Shown here piece by piece: positions 28,555 to 37,102 of a stretch of 64,000 nucleotides of DNA. The stretch's first letter is position 1. The number at the start of each line of letters is the position of its first letter. Source of the stretch: Sphingomonas chungangi (GTDB lineage: Bacteria; Pseudomonadota; Alphaproteobacteria; Sphingomonadales; Sphingomonadaceae). The notes under the pieces are model-generated. The model was not told where the DNA came from. It did no database searches and saw only the letters and a list, made by a program, of their open reading frames with translations. A program made the translations under genes and the position numbers. The stretch is from the NCBI RefSeq assembly GCF_013778325.1, contig NZ_JACEIB010000003.1:248001-312000 (forward strand). The letters run 5' to 3'.

Positions 28555-29897
28555 AGGCTCGCCTCCAGTTCGCGGGCGTGGACGACGCCGCCCATCATCT
28601 CCGCCCAGCGCTGGTAGAAGACGCGCTGCGCGTGTTCCGACACGCCCTCGTCGACATAGGCGCCTTCGCCCAGCCAAGGCTCCGGCCATGCCCATTGCGC
28701 ATGTCCCATGTGCAGCGTGTAGTTCATCGGCAGGCGGCGCGCGGCCTCGCTTTCGGCGCCGATCTGGGCCGAGGCCCAGTTCTCGATATCGTCCTGCTCG
28801 ACCATGCCGGTCGGCCCGCCATAGCGCAGCAGGTAATGGCGCAGCGCGTCCTTGACCGCCTGCGGCGCGGACTTGGGCACGAAATACCATTTCCAGACTT
28901 CGGTGCGGTTGGGCGCGCGGGGCACCCACATGGTGATCTGCCAGCGACCGGCGGAATTATAGGCGATATTGGGGAAGACGATCCCGCCGCGGTTGAGGAT
29001 GCGCCCCTGCTCGCCAAGCCTTTCCTGACGCTTGTAATGCGCGTCGCGGAAATATTCGTCGACCTCGGGCAGCATCGCCCATTGCGACTGATAGTCGCGG
29101 CCCGCCTTGTCGTAGAGGCTCACGCGCGCGGCATGGCCACCGGCCGGGTAGGCGACGTTCAGGATCTTGAAGGTCTGCTTGTCGGCATCCCAGACGTGGC
29201 GCCCGCGCAGGCCCGACAGCGCGAGGCCGACGCGCTGGACCGAATTGTGGCTGACATCGTGGTACAGGTCGCCGGCATTGTTCTCGGCGCCGAACTTCCA
29301 GTTGCTGTGGATCTCGTATTTGAGGATGCCCTCGATCGTCTCGAGGCCGTCATCCTCGCCGTCCGGCCCTTGCATGAATTCGCGCAGCATCAGCGCCATG
29401 TCGCCGAGCGAGTCGTCGAACGAGGGCGCCTCGTCGCTGAAGGTCGCCCAGATCGATCCGTGGAAGATCGCCACGCGCGCCTTGATGAGACCCCACTGCT
29501 TGCGATCGAGTTTCCCGCCATAGCCTTCGCTGGAGAGTGGCAGGCCTGTGAGGTCGCCGGTATTGGCGAAGGTCCAGCCGTGATAGGGACAGGTGAAGCG
29601 CTTGGCATTGCCCTTGTCGTACCGGCAGACCGGCATGCCGCGATGCGTGCAGACGTTCAGCAGGACGTTGATCCGGTCGTCCGCGTCGCGGGTCACAACC
29701 ACCGCGTCGCGTCCCGCCTGCGAGACGAAATAGTCGCCCTTATCGGGGATCTGGCTGGTGTGGCCGACGAACAACCAGGACTTGCCGTAGACGTCCCGCA
29801 TCTCCTGCTCGAAAATCTCCTGATCGGCGAAGATCGACCTGTCGATCAGTCCCGACCCGGCAGCGACCAGCCGCGGATCAATCGAATCGCGTTTCAT
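28551..29897 (-). CDS. Aromatic ring-hydroxylating dioxygenase, alpha (large) subunit
   Basis: 448 aa from the ATG at 29897, preceded by AAGGGCAAGG. The Rieske centre is CTHRG (Cys83, His85) with CPYHGW (Cys103, His106). The mononuclear iron site begins NNAGDLYHDVSH (His213, His217). Domain order and the beta partner show an oxygenase that inserts both atoms of O2 into an aromatic ring to form a cis-dihydrodiol. The downstream genes suggest a benzoate- or cumate-like acid as substrate (inference). Ferredoxin and reductase components are not adjacent. Confidence 0.92.
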   Translation of the reverse strand: MKRDSIDPRLVAAGSGLIDRSIFADQEIFEQEMRDVYGKSWLFVGHTSQIPDKGDYFVSQAGRDAVVVTRDADDRINVLLNVCTHRGMPVCRYDKGNAKRFTCPYHGWTFANTGDLTGLPLSSEGYGGKLDRKQWGLIKARVAIFHGSIWATFSDEAPSFDDSLGDMALMLREFMQGPDGEDDGLETIEGILKYEIHSNWKFGAENNAGDLYHDVSHNSVQRVGLALSGLRGRHVWDADKQTFKILNVAYPAGGHAARVSLYDKAGRDYQSQWAMLPEVDEYFRDAHYKRQERLGEQGRILNRGGIVFPNIAYNSAGRWQITMWVPRAPNRTEVWKWYFVPKSAPQAVKDALRHYLLRYGGPTGMVEQDDIENWASAQIGAESEAARRLPMNYTLHMGHAQWAWPEPWLGEGAYVDEGVSEHAQRVFYQRWAEMMGGVVHARELEASL

Positions 29898-29961
29898 GCC
29901 TTGCCCTTTCAGCGTTCTCTCGTCCGACGCGCCATATGCCGCCGCCTGTTGCTGTTGCCAC

Positions 29962-29974
29962 ATAAGTTATGTTA
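29962..29974 (+). promoter_or_regulatory. Candidate MarR-regulon motif, copy B (Rieske/LigB divergent region)
   Basis: ATAAGTTATGTTA, 65 bp upstream of the alpha-subunit start and 80 bp upstream of the first LigB-type gene. A related TATTATGC half-site follows at 29981. It could control both directions. Confidence 0.5.
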
Positions 29975-30053
29975 GCAAAGTATTATGCTGTCAACCCGAA
30001 GAGGGACGGCGTGGAGAAACAGGCGGCGAGCGCCGCGAAGATGAGGAGGCGGG

Positions 30054-30974
30054 ATGCCGATCGTGCTCGGAGCGGGAGTGAGCTATTCGCCCCTGATGTA
30101 CAGGCCGCGCGACCAATGGCCTGCCGTGGCAAGCTATCTGGTCGGGACCGTCGTGCAGCCGGCGCGCCGCGCGCTCGAGGGCGAGGCGCTGCTCGACGAC
30201 TATGCGCGGCGAATCGATGCCGGATTGGCCGCGCTCGCAGGGGCGATAGCGGAAGCATCGCTCGACGCGTTGATCGTTCTCCACGCCGATCGCGGCACCG
30301 TATTCGATGCGTCCAACATCCCCCAGATGCACATCCAGGTCGGTGGGGAGATCTGGGGCGACCCGGCGATCGCCGCCCTCGACGAGCCTTCCCGTCGGCA
30401 CAGCCACCTCTGCGACGAGGCGATCGCGGAGCTTCTGATCGAGGAACTCGTTGCGGCGGGCTTCGATGTCGCAGAAGCGCGTGGGGCGTTCAGGCCGATT
30501 GGCGATCCGCGCCAGGGAGCCGCCGCGGCACTCAGCGAGGCGGTGTCACGGTTGAGCGGGGGCGTGCCGATCATCCCGCTGCACATCAACTGTCATGTCG
30601 ATCCCATGCCGACCGGTCGCCGGCTCGCGACGTTCGGCCGGGCGCTCGCGGCGGCGGCGGCGCTTGCCGACCGGCGCATCGGTCTGCTGGTCACGGGCGG
30701 CATGTCCGGCGATCCGGGCGGTCCGATGGCCGGGTGGATCGACGACGTCCTTGATCAGTGGATGCTGACCCGCCTCGTCCGGGGCCAGTCCCGGGAGATC
30801 GCAACGATCTGGGCGGCACGCTCGCGGACGCTTGAGGGAGGTTCCGGTGAGCTGCGTCTGTGGACGCTCGCCGCGGCCGCGTTCGAGGAGGCAGGCTGCC
30901 GGGCACGTGTCATCGACTATCTGCCGGTCCACCACGCCGCTGCCGGCATCGCCTTCGTCCGTTGGGAGAGCTGA
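30054..30974 (+). CDS. LigB-superfamily protein, probable non-catalytic partner subunit
   Basis: 306 aa, with GATGAGGAGGCGGG just upstream. It aligns along its length with the next gene (LLVTGGMSGDPGGPMAGW, GELRLWTLAAAAFEE) and so belongs to the class III extradiol dioxygenase superfamily. The catalytic positions are changed: the N-terminal histidine of SSH is Ser10-Tyr11, and the acid/base histidine of GGMSH is Gly219. Only the GEL(R)xW glutamate is kept. In 2-aminophenol 1,6-dioxygenase an inactive homologous subunit pairs with an active one, so a structural role is the best guess. The next gene starts 3 bp later. Confidence 0.78.
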   Translation: MPIVLGAGVSYSPLMYRPRDQWPAVASYLVGTVVQPARRALEGEALLDDYARRIDAGLAALAGAIAEASLDALIVLHADRGTVFDASNIPQMHIQVGGEIWGDPAIAALDEPSRRHSHLCDEAIAELLIEELVAAGFDVAEARGAFRPIGDPRQGAAAALSEAVSRLSGGVPIIPLHINCHVDPMPTGRRLATFGRALAAAAALADRRIGLLVTGGMSGDPGGPMAGWIDDVLDQWMLTRLVRGQSREIATIWAARSRTLEGGSGELRLWTLAAAAFEEAGCRARVIDYLPVHHAAAGIAFVRWES

Positions 30975-30977
30975 GCC

Positions 30978-31979
30978 ATGCCGATTACCTTGGGGATGGC
31001 ATCGTCCCACTTTCCAAGCCTGTTCCAAGACAGCTTCGCGGGCTGGCAACGTTATTTCGAGGTGATCAGTGGCGGCATCCCACAACCGATCGAGACGTTC
31101 CGGCAGGACGAAGCGTGCGTCGCTGACTGGATCATGCGTCGCGATCGGGCCTTCGCCCGGCTACAGGCGGCCACCGCCCAGGCGGCGCCGGCCGCGATGA
31201 TCGTCGTCGCCGGCGATCAGGACGAATGGTTCTCGCCCGCGAACCTGCCCAACGTGATGATCTATTCGGGCGAAGCGGGAATCGACGGCTTCCACAATTA
31301 CGGCGATTTCGATGCCGACCCGCCACTACGCTTCTGGGAAGATGCGGGCCGCTTCGGCGTTCATATCGAGACGGCGACCGAACTGGCCGCCCACCTCCAG
31401 CGCACGCTCGTGGCGCAGGATTTCGATGTCGCGATCAGCCGCGCGATAAATCCGCAAGGGCGCCCCGAACGTCGTGCCCCGCATGCGCTGACGAGGCCGC
31501 TGCCGCTGATCATGCCAAAGCTCGACATCCCGGTGGTGCCGATCATCGTCAAGACGATCGAGCGATCCAAGGCCGTGCTGAGCGGCGAGCGCTGCCTCGC
31601 GCTCGGCCGTGCGATTGGCGAGATCTGCGCAGCGTGGCCGGAGCCGATCGCGATCTACGGCAGCGGCGGAATGTCGCACGATCCTTCGGGCCCGCTGTCG
31701 GGCTGGGTCGACGAGCCGCTCGATCGCTGGGTGCTGCGATGCCTGGAGGAGGGAGACCTCGACGCGCTGCAATCGCTTTTCTTGTTCCGCTCGGCGGCGA
31801 CCGATTCGGGCACGGGCGAGCTTCGCACCTGGCTGGTGACGGCGGGCGCGATGGCGGCCGTACAGGCGCGTCATCGTTGCGAGATCGTCGATTATTTCCC
31901 GGCGCATATCGCAACTGCAGGCTGCGGCTGGGTGCTCTGGGACGAACACGCCAAAGGTGTAGCCGGTTATCGGACTTGA
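30978..31979 (+). CDS. Class III extradiol ring-cleavage dioxygenase, LigB-type catalytic subunit
   Basis: 333 aa. His11 (ASSHFPS), His234 (GSGGMSHDPSGPLSGW) and Glu281 (GTGELRTW) correspond to the LigB active-site His12, His195 and Glu242; the second metal histidine region reads VVAGDQDEWF, the variant seen in some family members. It would open a catecholic or aminophenolic ring using Fe(II). It is the likely active half of a heteromer with the preceding gene. This gives the cluster a second, structurally unrelated ring-cleavage enzyme besides the VOC-type protein at 17523. Confidence 0.85.
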   Translation: MPITLGMASSHFPSLFQDSFAGWQRYFEVISGGIPQPIETFRQDEACVADWIMRRDRAFARLQAATAQAAPAAMIVVAGDQDEWFSPANLPNVMIYSGEAGIDGFHNYGDFDADPPLRFWEDAGRFGVHIETATELAAHLQRTLVAQDFDVAISRAINPQGRPERRAPHALTRPLPLIMPKLDIPVVPIIVKTIERSKAVLSGERCLALGRAIGEICAAWPEPIAIYGSGGMSHDPSGPLSGWVDEPLDRWVLRCLEEGDLDALQSLFLFRSAATDSGTGELRTWLVTAGAMAAVQARHRCEIVDYFPAHIATAGCGWVLWDEHAKGVAGYRT

Positions 31980-31991
31980 TATGTTATGATG
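31979..31991 (+). promoter_or_regulatory. Candidate MarR-regulon motif, copy D (upstream of TonB receptor)
   Basis: ATATGTTATGATG, at the end of the LigB-type gene and 100 bp before the receptor start. A second half-site (TTATGC) follows at 31999. Confidence 0.45.
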
Positions 31992-32090
31992 CCATAGCTT
32001 ATGCTTGCATGACAAAATATCGGCGACTATAGCTCGTCTCCGAGGATTCGGATCGAGCCTGGCAAAGGCCGCGCGGAGAGGGGAAAGATC

Positions 32091-34436
32091 ATGACGCAAG
32101 CGAGGCTTTATCGGAGCGGGGTCGCGCTCGGTGCCATCGTGGCTGCCGGAATTCTGGCGCCTGCTGGGGCTTTCGCGCAGCAGGCTGCAGGCGCGTCTGC
32201 GTCGGCGGCGAGCGCGGAAATCGTCGTCACTGCGCAGCGCCGCGAACAGCGGCTGCAGGATGTGCCGGTTGCGGTCGCCGTCGCCACCGGCGACACGATG
32301 CGCAAGGCCCAGATCACCGATTTCAACGATCTCGGCAATCGCCTGAGCGGAATCAAGGTCAACAAGGGCGGCCCGTCGGACGCGCTCAACATCCGCGGCA
32401 TCGGCTCGGGGTTCAACATGGGCTTCGAACAGTCGGTCGCGACCTTCATCGACGGCGTGTACATCAGCCGCTCCCAGTCGACCCGCGCCGGTTTCCTCGA
32501 TCTCGACCGGATCGAGGTGCTGAAGGGCCCGCAATCGACCTTCTTCGGCAGCAATGCGATCGCCGGCGCGCTCAACGTCACCACGCGCAAGCCGACCTCG
32601 ACCTTCGAAGGTTATGCCTCTGGCCTCTATTCGCCGTCGGACGGCGAATATGACGTGCAGGCCGCGGTCGGCGGGCCGATCGGCGACGGCTTTTCGGCGC
32701 GGGCGGCGGCGCGCGTCTCCGGCATGGACGGCTATCTCTACAATTATCGCATCGACAAGAAGGGACCGGACAACCAGGATTTCCAGGGCCGGCTTGCGCT
32801 CCGCTATCAGGTGCCGGGCACGCTCGACATCAATCTGCGGTCCGACTTCACCCGTCTGCACGACAAGCATGACGAGATGCAGGAGGTGCTCAACTGTCCG
32901 CCCGCGCCCGGCTATGGCGCACCCCAGGCAGGCTGCGCGAGCTTGATTGCCGAAGGACATGCCGACAACAAGCTCGACTATCACACGGCTGCCGGCGATT
33001 CCTTTTTCTACCTGAAGTCCGTCAACAACGTGCTGAGTGCGGCCTGGACGACGGGCGCCGGCACACTGACCTCGACGACGGGCTATTACTGGCACGAAAT
33101 CAACCGCTTCGTCGGCCAGGCGGTGCCCCAGTCCGCAGTGGTCGCCGTCCACAGCACCAGCGGCCTCCCGATCACCCAGCCCGAGCGGTTCCACTCGTTC
33201 AGCCAGGAGTTCCGCTTCGAGTCCGAGCGCGGCAAGTTCCTCGAATATACGCTGGGCGCCTATTACGACAATTCGCATCTGGTCGGATCGGAATCCTACG
33301 GCTTCTATTTCGCGCCGTTCGGTGCGCGCCTGCCGGGCGTCAGCCCGACCGAGCCGATCGCTCAACTGGTGACGGCCAACCAGCACCAGCAGAACCGCTC
33401 GGTGTTCGCTGCAGCGACGCTGCATCTGACGCACAAGCTGCGGCTCAACCTCGGCGCGCGCTACAGCTCGATCCACAAGACCAACGACCGCACCACGATC
33501 GTCGGCGAGGGCGATGACTACGGCCGCGTCATCCCCGGCACCGAACTGTCGCCGGCCGCAACCACGGCCTTCACCGCGATCGGCTTCCCGGCGGGCGACT
33601 ACCTCGTCAAACATCGCACCGACGACAAGTTCATGCCGTCGATCAACGCGCAATATGACCTCACCCGCAACGTGATGGCCTATGCCTCCTACACGACGGG
33701 CTTCAAGGCCGGCGGCTGGGCGATCGGCAACGGCGTCGACTCGTTCGGGCCGGAATCGGTCAAGTCCTACGAGCTCGGCCTCAAGGCCTCCTGGTTCGAC
33801 AAGCTGCTCACCACAGATATTGCGCTCTACGATGCGCGTTACAAGGATCTGCAGGAATCGACGACGGTTTACAGTGCCGCCGGCGTGCCCGTCTCGACGA
33901 TCGCCAATGTCGGCAAGGCGCGGTCGCGCGGTGTCGATCTCGACGTCCGAGCCGTGCCGCTGCGGGGCCTGTCGATCACCGCGAGCCTCGGTTATCTCGA
34001 TGCGCGCTATCTCGCTTATCCGAACGCGCCCTGCACACAGCTCCAGGTCGTTGCGCTCGGGAAAAGCTGCACCCAGAATCTCGCGGGCAAGCGCAAGGAT
34101 TATGCGCCCGACTGGAGCGGCAGCGTCAACGTCGATTATAGCTTCGCGCTGACGGGCAATCTCAAGGCCGATCTCGCTGCCTGGGTCTATTTTACCAGCG
34201 GCTATTACCAGCAGCCGATTCACGATCCGCTCTATTACCAGTCCGGCTACGGTAAACTCGATCTGCGGGCGGCGATCAGCGACGAGCGCGATCGTTGGGA
34301 GATCGCGGTGATCGCGAAGAACGTGACGGACAAGGTGACGGCATCCTATCGTGCGAGTTCGACGGCATCGAACGCCGTGACGGCGATCGTCGATCGGCCG
34401 CGTTCGATCGCGGTCCAGGTATCGACCAAGTTTTGA
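32091..34436 (+). CDS. TonB-dependent receptor (aromatic-acid cluster)
   Basis: 781 aa, preceded by GAGAGGGGAAAG. Signal peptide residues about 1-27 (GILAPAGAFAQQ). TonB-box-like AEIVVTAQRREQRLQDVPV, plug features LNIRGIGSGFNMGFEQSVATFIDGVY and IEVLKGPQSTFFGSNAIAGALN, and a C-terminal barrel ending in a Phe (VQVSTKF). It belongs to the large sphingomonad group of receptors that take up aromatic compounds. Position between the ring-cleavage genes and the AAHS-type transporter suggests it handles outer-membrane entry of the same substrate. Confidence 0.92.
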   Translation: MTQARLYRSGVALGAIVAAGILAPAGAFAQQAAGASASAASAEIVVTAQRREQRLQDVPVAVAVATGDTMRKAQITDFNDLGNRLSGIKVNKGGPSDALNIRGIGSGFNMGFEQSVATFIDGVYISRSQSTRAGFLDLDRIEVLKGPQSTFFGSNAIAGALNVTTRKPTSTFEGYASGLYSPSDGEYDVQAAVGGPIGDGFSARAAARVSGMDGYLYNYRIDKKGPDNQDFQGRLALRYQVPGTLDINLRSDFTRLHDKHDEMQEVLNCPPAPGYGAPQAGCASLIAEGHADNKLDYHTAAGDSFFYLKSVNNVLSAAWTTGAGTLTSTTGYYWHEINRFVGQAVPQSAVVAVHSTSGLPITQPERFHSFSQEFRFESERGKFLEYTLGAYYDNSHLVGSESYGFYFAPFGARLPGVSPTEPIAQLVTANQHQQNRSVFAAATLHLTHKLRLNLGARYSSIHKTNDRTTIVGEGDDYGRVIPGTELSPAATTAFTAIGFPAGDYLVKHRTDDKFMPSINAQYDLTRNVMAYASYTTGFKAGGWAIGNGVDSFGPESVKSYELGLKASWFDKLLTTDIALYDARYKDLQESTTVYSAAGVPVSTIANVGKARSRGVDLDVRAVPLRGLSITASLGYLDARYLAYPNAPCTQLQVVALGKSCTQNLAGKRKDYAPDWSGSVNVDYSFALTGNLKADLAAWVYFTSGYYQQPIHDPLYYQSGYGKLDLRAAISDERDRWEIAVIAKNVTDKVTASYRASSTASNAVTAIVDRPRSIAVQVSTKF

Positions 34437-34512
34437 CGGTCTGTGGCGCGCCACGCAGATCCGACGGGGATGTCACGAGGGTGCGACGCGGGGCGTTGGG
34501 AAGAGGCGGCCG

Positions 34513-35907
34513 ATGAGTACGGTGTTCGATTATTCGCGGCAGTTGCGCGACGGCGGCCTCAACCGCCGACAGCTGCTCGTCATCCTGATGCTGGGCGTGC
34601 TGGTCCTGTTCGACGGAATGGACAACCAACTGCTCGGACTGATCGCCCACGACATGAGCCACGATCTCGGCATCTCGATCGAGCGATTCGGCCTGGTCTT
34701 CTCCGCCGCGCTCGTCGGGGCGATCATCGGCTCGCTCACGATGAGCGCGCTTGCCGACCGGTGGCTCGGCCGCAAGCGGGTCGTCCTGATCGGCATGGGG
34801 CTTGCCGGTCTCTGCACGATGCTGACGGCGCGCGCCGAGACGCTGGACGGGCTGGTCGCCATCCGGCTCGTCACGGGGGCGGGTCTGGGGGCGGCGCTCC
34901 CCAACCTGATCTCGCTGGCCTCCGAATTCTCGCCCCGACGCGTATCCCGTCGCGTCGTCTCGCTGATGGTGGCCTTCGTGCCGCTCGGTTCGTTGCTTGG
35001 TAGTGTGCTGGCGAGAGCGGCGGAAGCAAGCGCCGGCTGGCGCGTCGTGCTGGCGCTGGCCGGAGGCGGAACGCTAGCTCTCACGCTGCTTGCCGCGATC
35101 ATGGTGCCGGAGTCTATCTATTTCCTGGTCCGAACGGGCTGCGATCAGCGGCGCGCGGTGGCTGCCGTAGCGCGATTGTTCGCCGATCGCAGCGTGACGA
35201 GCGTCATCGTCGATGCGGATGATGTCGGCGCGCAGCGCAACAGCAAGCAACCAGTCGCCAGCCTGTTCGGCGCACCCTTGTGGCGGCTCACGCTGCTGTT
35301 CTGGCTCGGCTTCATCATGAACCAGGCGATCCTCTATTTCGTGATGAACTGGACGCCGTCGCTACTGCTGAAATCGGGCCTTTCGTCGAGTGCCGGCCTC
35401 AACGCCGCCGCGATGTTCGGCATCGGCGGCGCGCTCGGCACGCTGGGCCAAGGCTGGCTCGCCACGCGGTTCAACATCTACAAAGTGATGACCGCCGAGA
35501 TCGCCCTATATATAGCGGCGATGCTGCTCCTGCCCGCATTGCTCGCGGCGGGCGTTGCGCCGATCCTGATCTTCGTCGTGGCGGCGGCGATCTGCGCCTA
35601 CAATGCGGGCATGATGTTCCTCGTGCTCGAGACCTATCCCGAGACGATCAAAAGCACGGGCTATGGCTGGGCATTCGGTGTCGGCCGGATCGGCGCGAGC
35701 GGTGCGCCGGTGCTCGCGGGGCTCGCGCTCGCCAGGGGCTGGAACCCGGGTGAGGTATTCATGGCGGCGGCCGTGCCGGGGTTGGTGACGGGCATTGTCC
35801 TGCTGGGCCTTGGCCGGGCGATCGGCGAGCGATCGCGCCATGCTGCGGCGGATGGCGATGCCACGGGTTCGATCCGTCCCGAAGCATTCGCGTCTGGACG
35901 CCCCTGA
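34513..35907 (+). CDS. MFS transporter, aromatic acid:H+ symporter (AAHS) type
   Basis: 464 aa with about twelve membrane segments. The AAHS-type signature appears in TM1 (VLVLFDGMDNQLLG) and the MFS loop motif between TM2 and TM3 (GSLTMSALADRWLGRKRV). AAHS carriers such as PcaK and BenK bring aromatic acids across the inner membrane with protons. It follows the TonB receptor by 76 bp, and its stop overlaps the start of a VanA-like oxygenase (TGATG), so transport and oxidation are probably co-expressed. Confidence 0.9.
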   Translation: MSTVFDYSRQLRDGGLNRRQLLVILMLGVLVLFDGMDNQLLGLIAHDMSHDLGISIERFGLVFSAALVGAIIGSLTMSALADRWLGRKRVVLIGMGLAGLCTMLTARAETLDGLVAIRLVTGAGLGAALPNLISLASEFSPRRVSRRVVSLMVAFVPLGSLLGSVLARAAEASAGWRVVLALAGGGTLALTLLAAIMVPESIYFLVRTGCDQRRAVAAVARLFADRSVTSVIVDADDVGAQRNSKQPVASLFGAPLWRLTLLFWLGFIMNQAILYFVMNWTPSLLLKSGLSSSAGLNAAAMFGIGGALGTLGQGWLATRFNIYKVMTAEIALYIAAMLLLPALLAAGVAPILIFVVAAAICAYNAGMMFLVLETYPETIKSTGYGWAFGVGRIGASGAPVLAGLALARGWNPGEVFMAAAVPGLVTGIVLLGLGRAIGERSRHAAADGDATGSIRPEAFASGRP

Positions 35908-36959
35908 TGTCCTATCTTCGCAATTGCTGGTATCTCGCGGCCTGGTCCGATGAAGTCGCGGCGGGCGCCTTGCTCGCGCGACGCTTTCTCGACGAACCCA
36001 TCGTAATTTTCCGCGACGGCGAGGGCCGGGTTCAGGCGCTGAACGATCGCTGCCCGCACCGCTTCGCGCCGCTCAGCCGGGGCAGGCTTGGGGATGGCGT
36101 TCTGTCCTGCGGCTATCACGGGCTCGCCTTTGACGGCTCGGGTCGATGCGTGCGCAACCCGCACGGACCCGTCGTCGGATCGATGGCGGTCAGGCGCTAT
36201 GCGCTGGTCGAGGCCTATCGCGCGATCTGGATCTGGATGGGCGATGCGGACGACGCGCGGGTGGATCGTCTATGCGATCTGGGCTTCCTAGATGAAGCCC
36301 CTGACACGGCGTTCAGCAAGGGCTATCTGCACGGCGAGGGACATTATCAGCTGTTCGTCGACAACATTCTCGATCTCACCCATGCGGATTATCTCCACGC
36401 CGACACGCTTGGCTCGGGCGCCTTCACGCGCACGCGGGCCAGGATCACCGAGGCGGCGGATCGGATCACCGTCCTGCGCGATTGCCGGAACGAGGTGCCC
36501 ACGCCCCTGATGCGCGTGTTCCGGGGCATTACCGAGGAGGATCGTGTCGACTATTGGAACACGGTCGAGTGGTTCGCGCCCGCGATCCTTACCCTCCGCG
36601 GGGGCAACCTGCCGGCTGGCGCTCCGCGCGATGGGACGCTCGACGCCATGGCCACGATGAACGTGCACATCTTCACGCCCGAGACTGCCCGCTCCACCCA
36701 TTATTTCTTCGCCAGTACCCGTGACTTCGCGGTCGACGATGCGGAATTCAACGCCCGCTTCGCCGAGACGCGCTATCGGATCTTCACGACCGAGGACGAA
36801 CCGATGATCGCCGCGCAGCAGGATCGGATCGGAGAGCGCGATCTCGCGGATCTGCAGCCGCTGATGCTGCGGATCGACGAAGGCTCCGTCAGGGTCAGGC
36901 GCAAGCTCCAGCAGATGATCGATGCTGAGAGCGCATCCGCCCGAATCCTGGACAAATGA
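35907..36959 (+). CDS. Rieske oxygenase, vanillate O-demethylase (VanA)-like
   Basis: 350 aa, the usual size for VanA-type enzymes. It begins YLRNCWYLAAWSDEV, with Rieske residues Cys49, His51 (RCPHRF) and Cys68, His71 (CGYHGL), and an iron site DLTHADYLHAD (His159, His164). VanA-type monooxygenases demethylate methoxy-aromatic acids or hydroxylate related rings with a VanB reductase; no vanB-like gene is in the window. Coupled translation with the AAHS transporter suggests a methoxylated or otherwise substituted benzoate as substrate. Confidence 0.9.
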   Translation: MSYLRNCWYLAAWSDEVAAGALLARRFLDEPIVIFRDGEGRVQALNDRCPHRFAPLSRGRLGDGVLSCGYHGLAFDGSGRCVRNPHGPVVGSMAVRRYALVEAYRAIWIWMGDADDARVDRLCDLGFLDEAPDTAFSKGYLHGEGHYQLFVDNILDLTHADYLHADTLGSGAFTRTRARITEAADRITVLRDCRNEVPTPLMRVFRGITEEDRVDYWNTVEWFAPAILTLRGGNLPAGAPRDGTLDAMATMNVHIFTPETARSTHYFFASTRDFAVDDAEFNARFAETRYRIFTTEDEPMIAAQQDRIGERDLADLQPLMLRIDEGSVRVRRKLQQMIDAESASARILDK

Positions 36960-36990
36960 GCGCCTGAACAACGTCGATCCACTTTCGATG

Positions 36991-37018
36991 TTGAAAACGG
37001 AACAATGATCCGTATATT
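36991..37018 (+). promoter_or_regulatory. Promoter with embedded TetR-type operator, upstream of SDR
   Basis: TTGAAA (36991-36996), 16-bp spacer, TATATT (37013-37018). The spacer plus one base is ACGGAACAATGATCCGT (36997-37013), identical in 16 of 17 positions to the repeat at the tetR gene (15049-15065). A repressor bound here would block RNA polymerase directly. Confidence 0.65.
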
Positions 37019-37102
37019 GGCAGGCATACCGCTTCGACTGCGCGTGCCTGGGGCGCGAGCAGCAACGCAGCGGAGTTCGGACAGAAAACGAAGGATTGCG
37101 AC

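Noticed and set aside
28515-29975. Plus-strand open frame of 486 codons
   Set aside because: Antisense to the Rieske dioxygenase alpha subunit, whose Rieske and iron motifs are complete.
31326-34454. Minus-strand open frame of 1042 codons
   Set aside because: It lies antisense to the second LigB-type gene and the TonB receptor, has Arg/Asp/Gly-rich composition with no domain, and results from GC-rich codon bias on the other strand.
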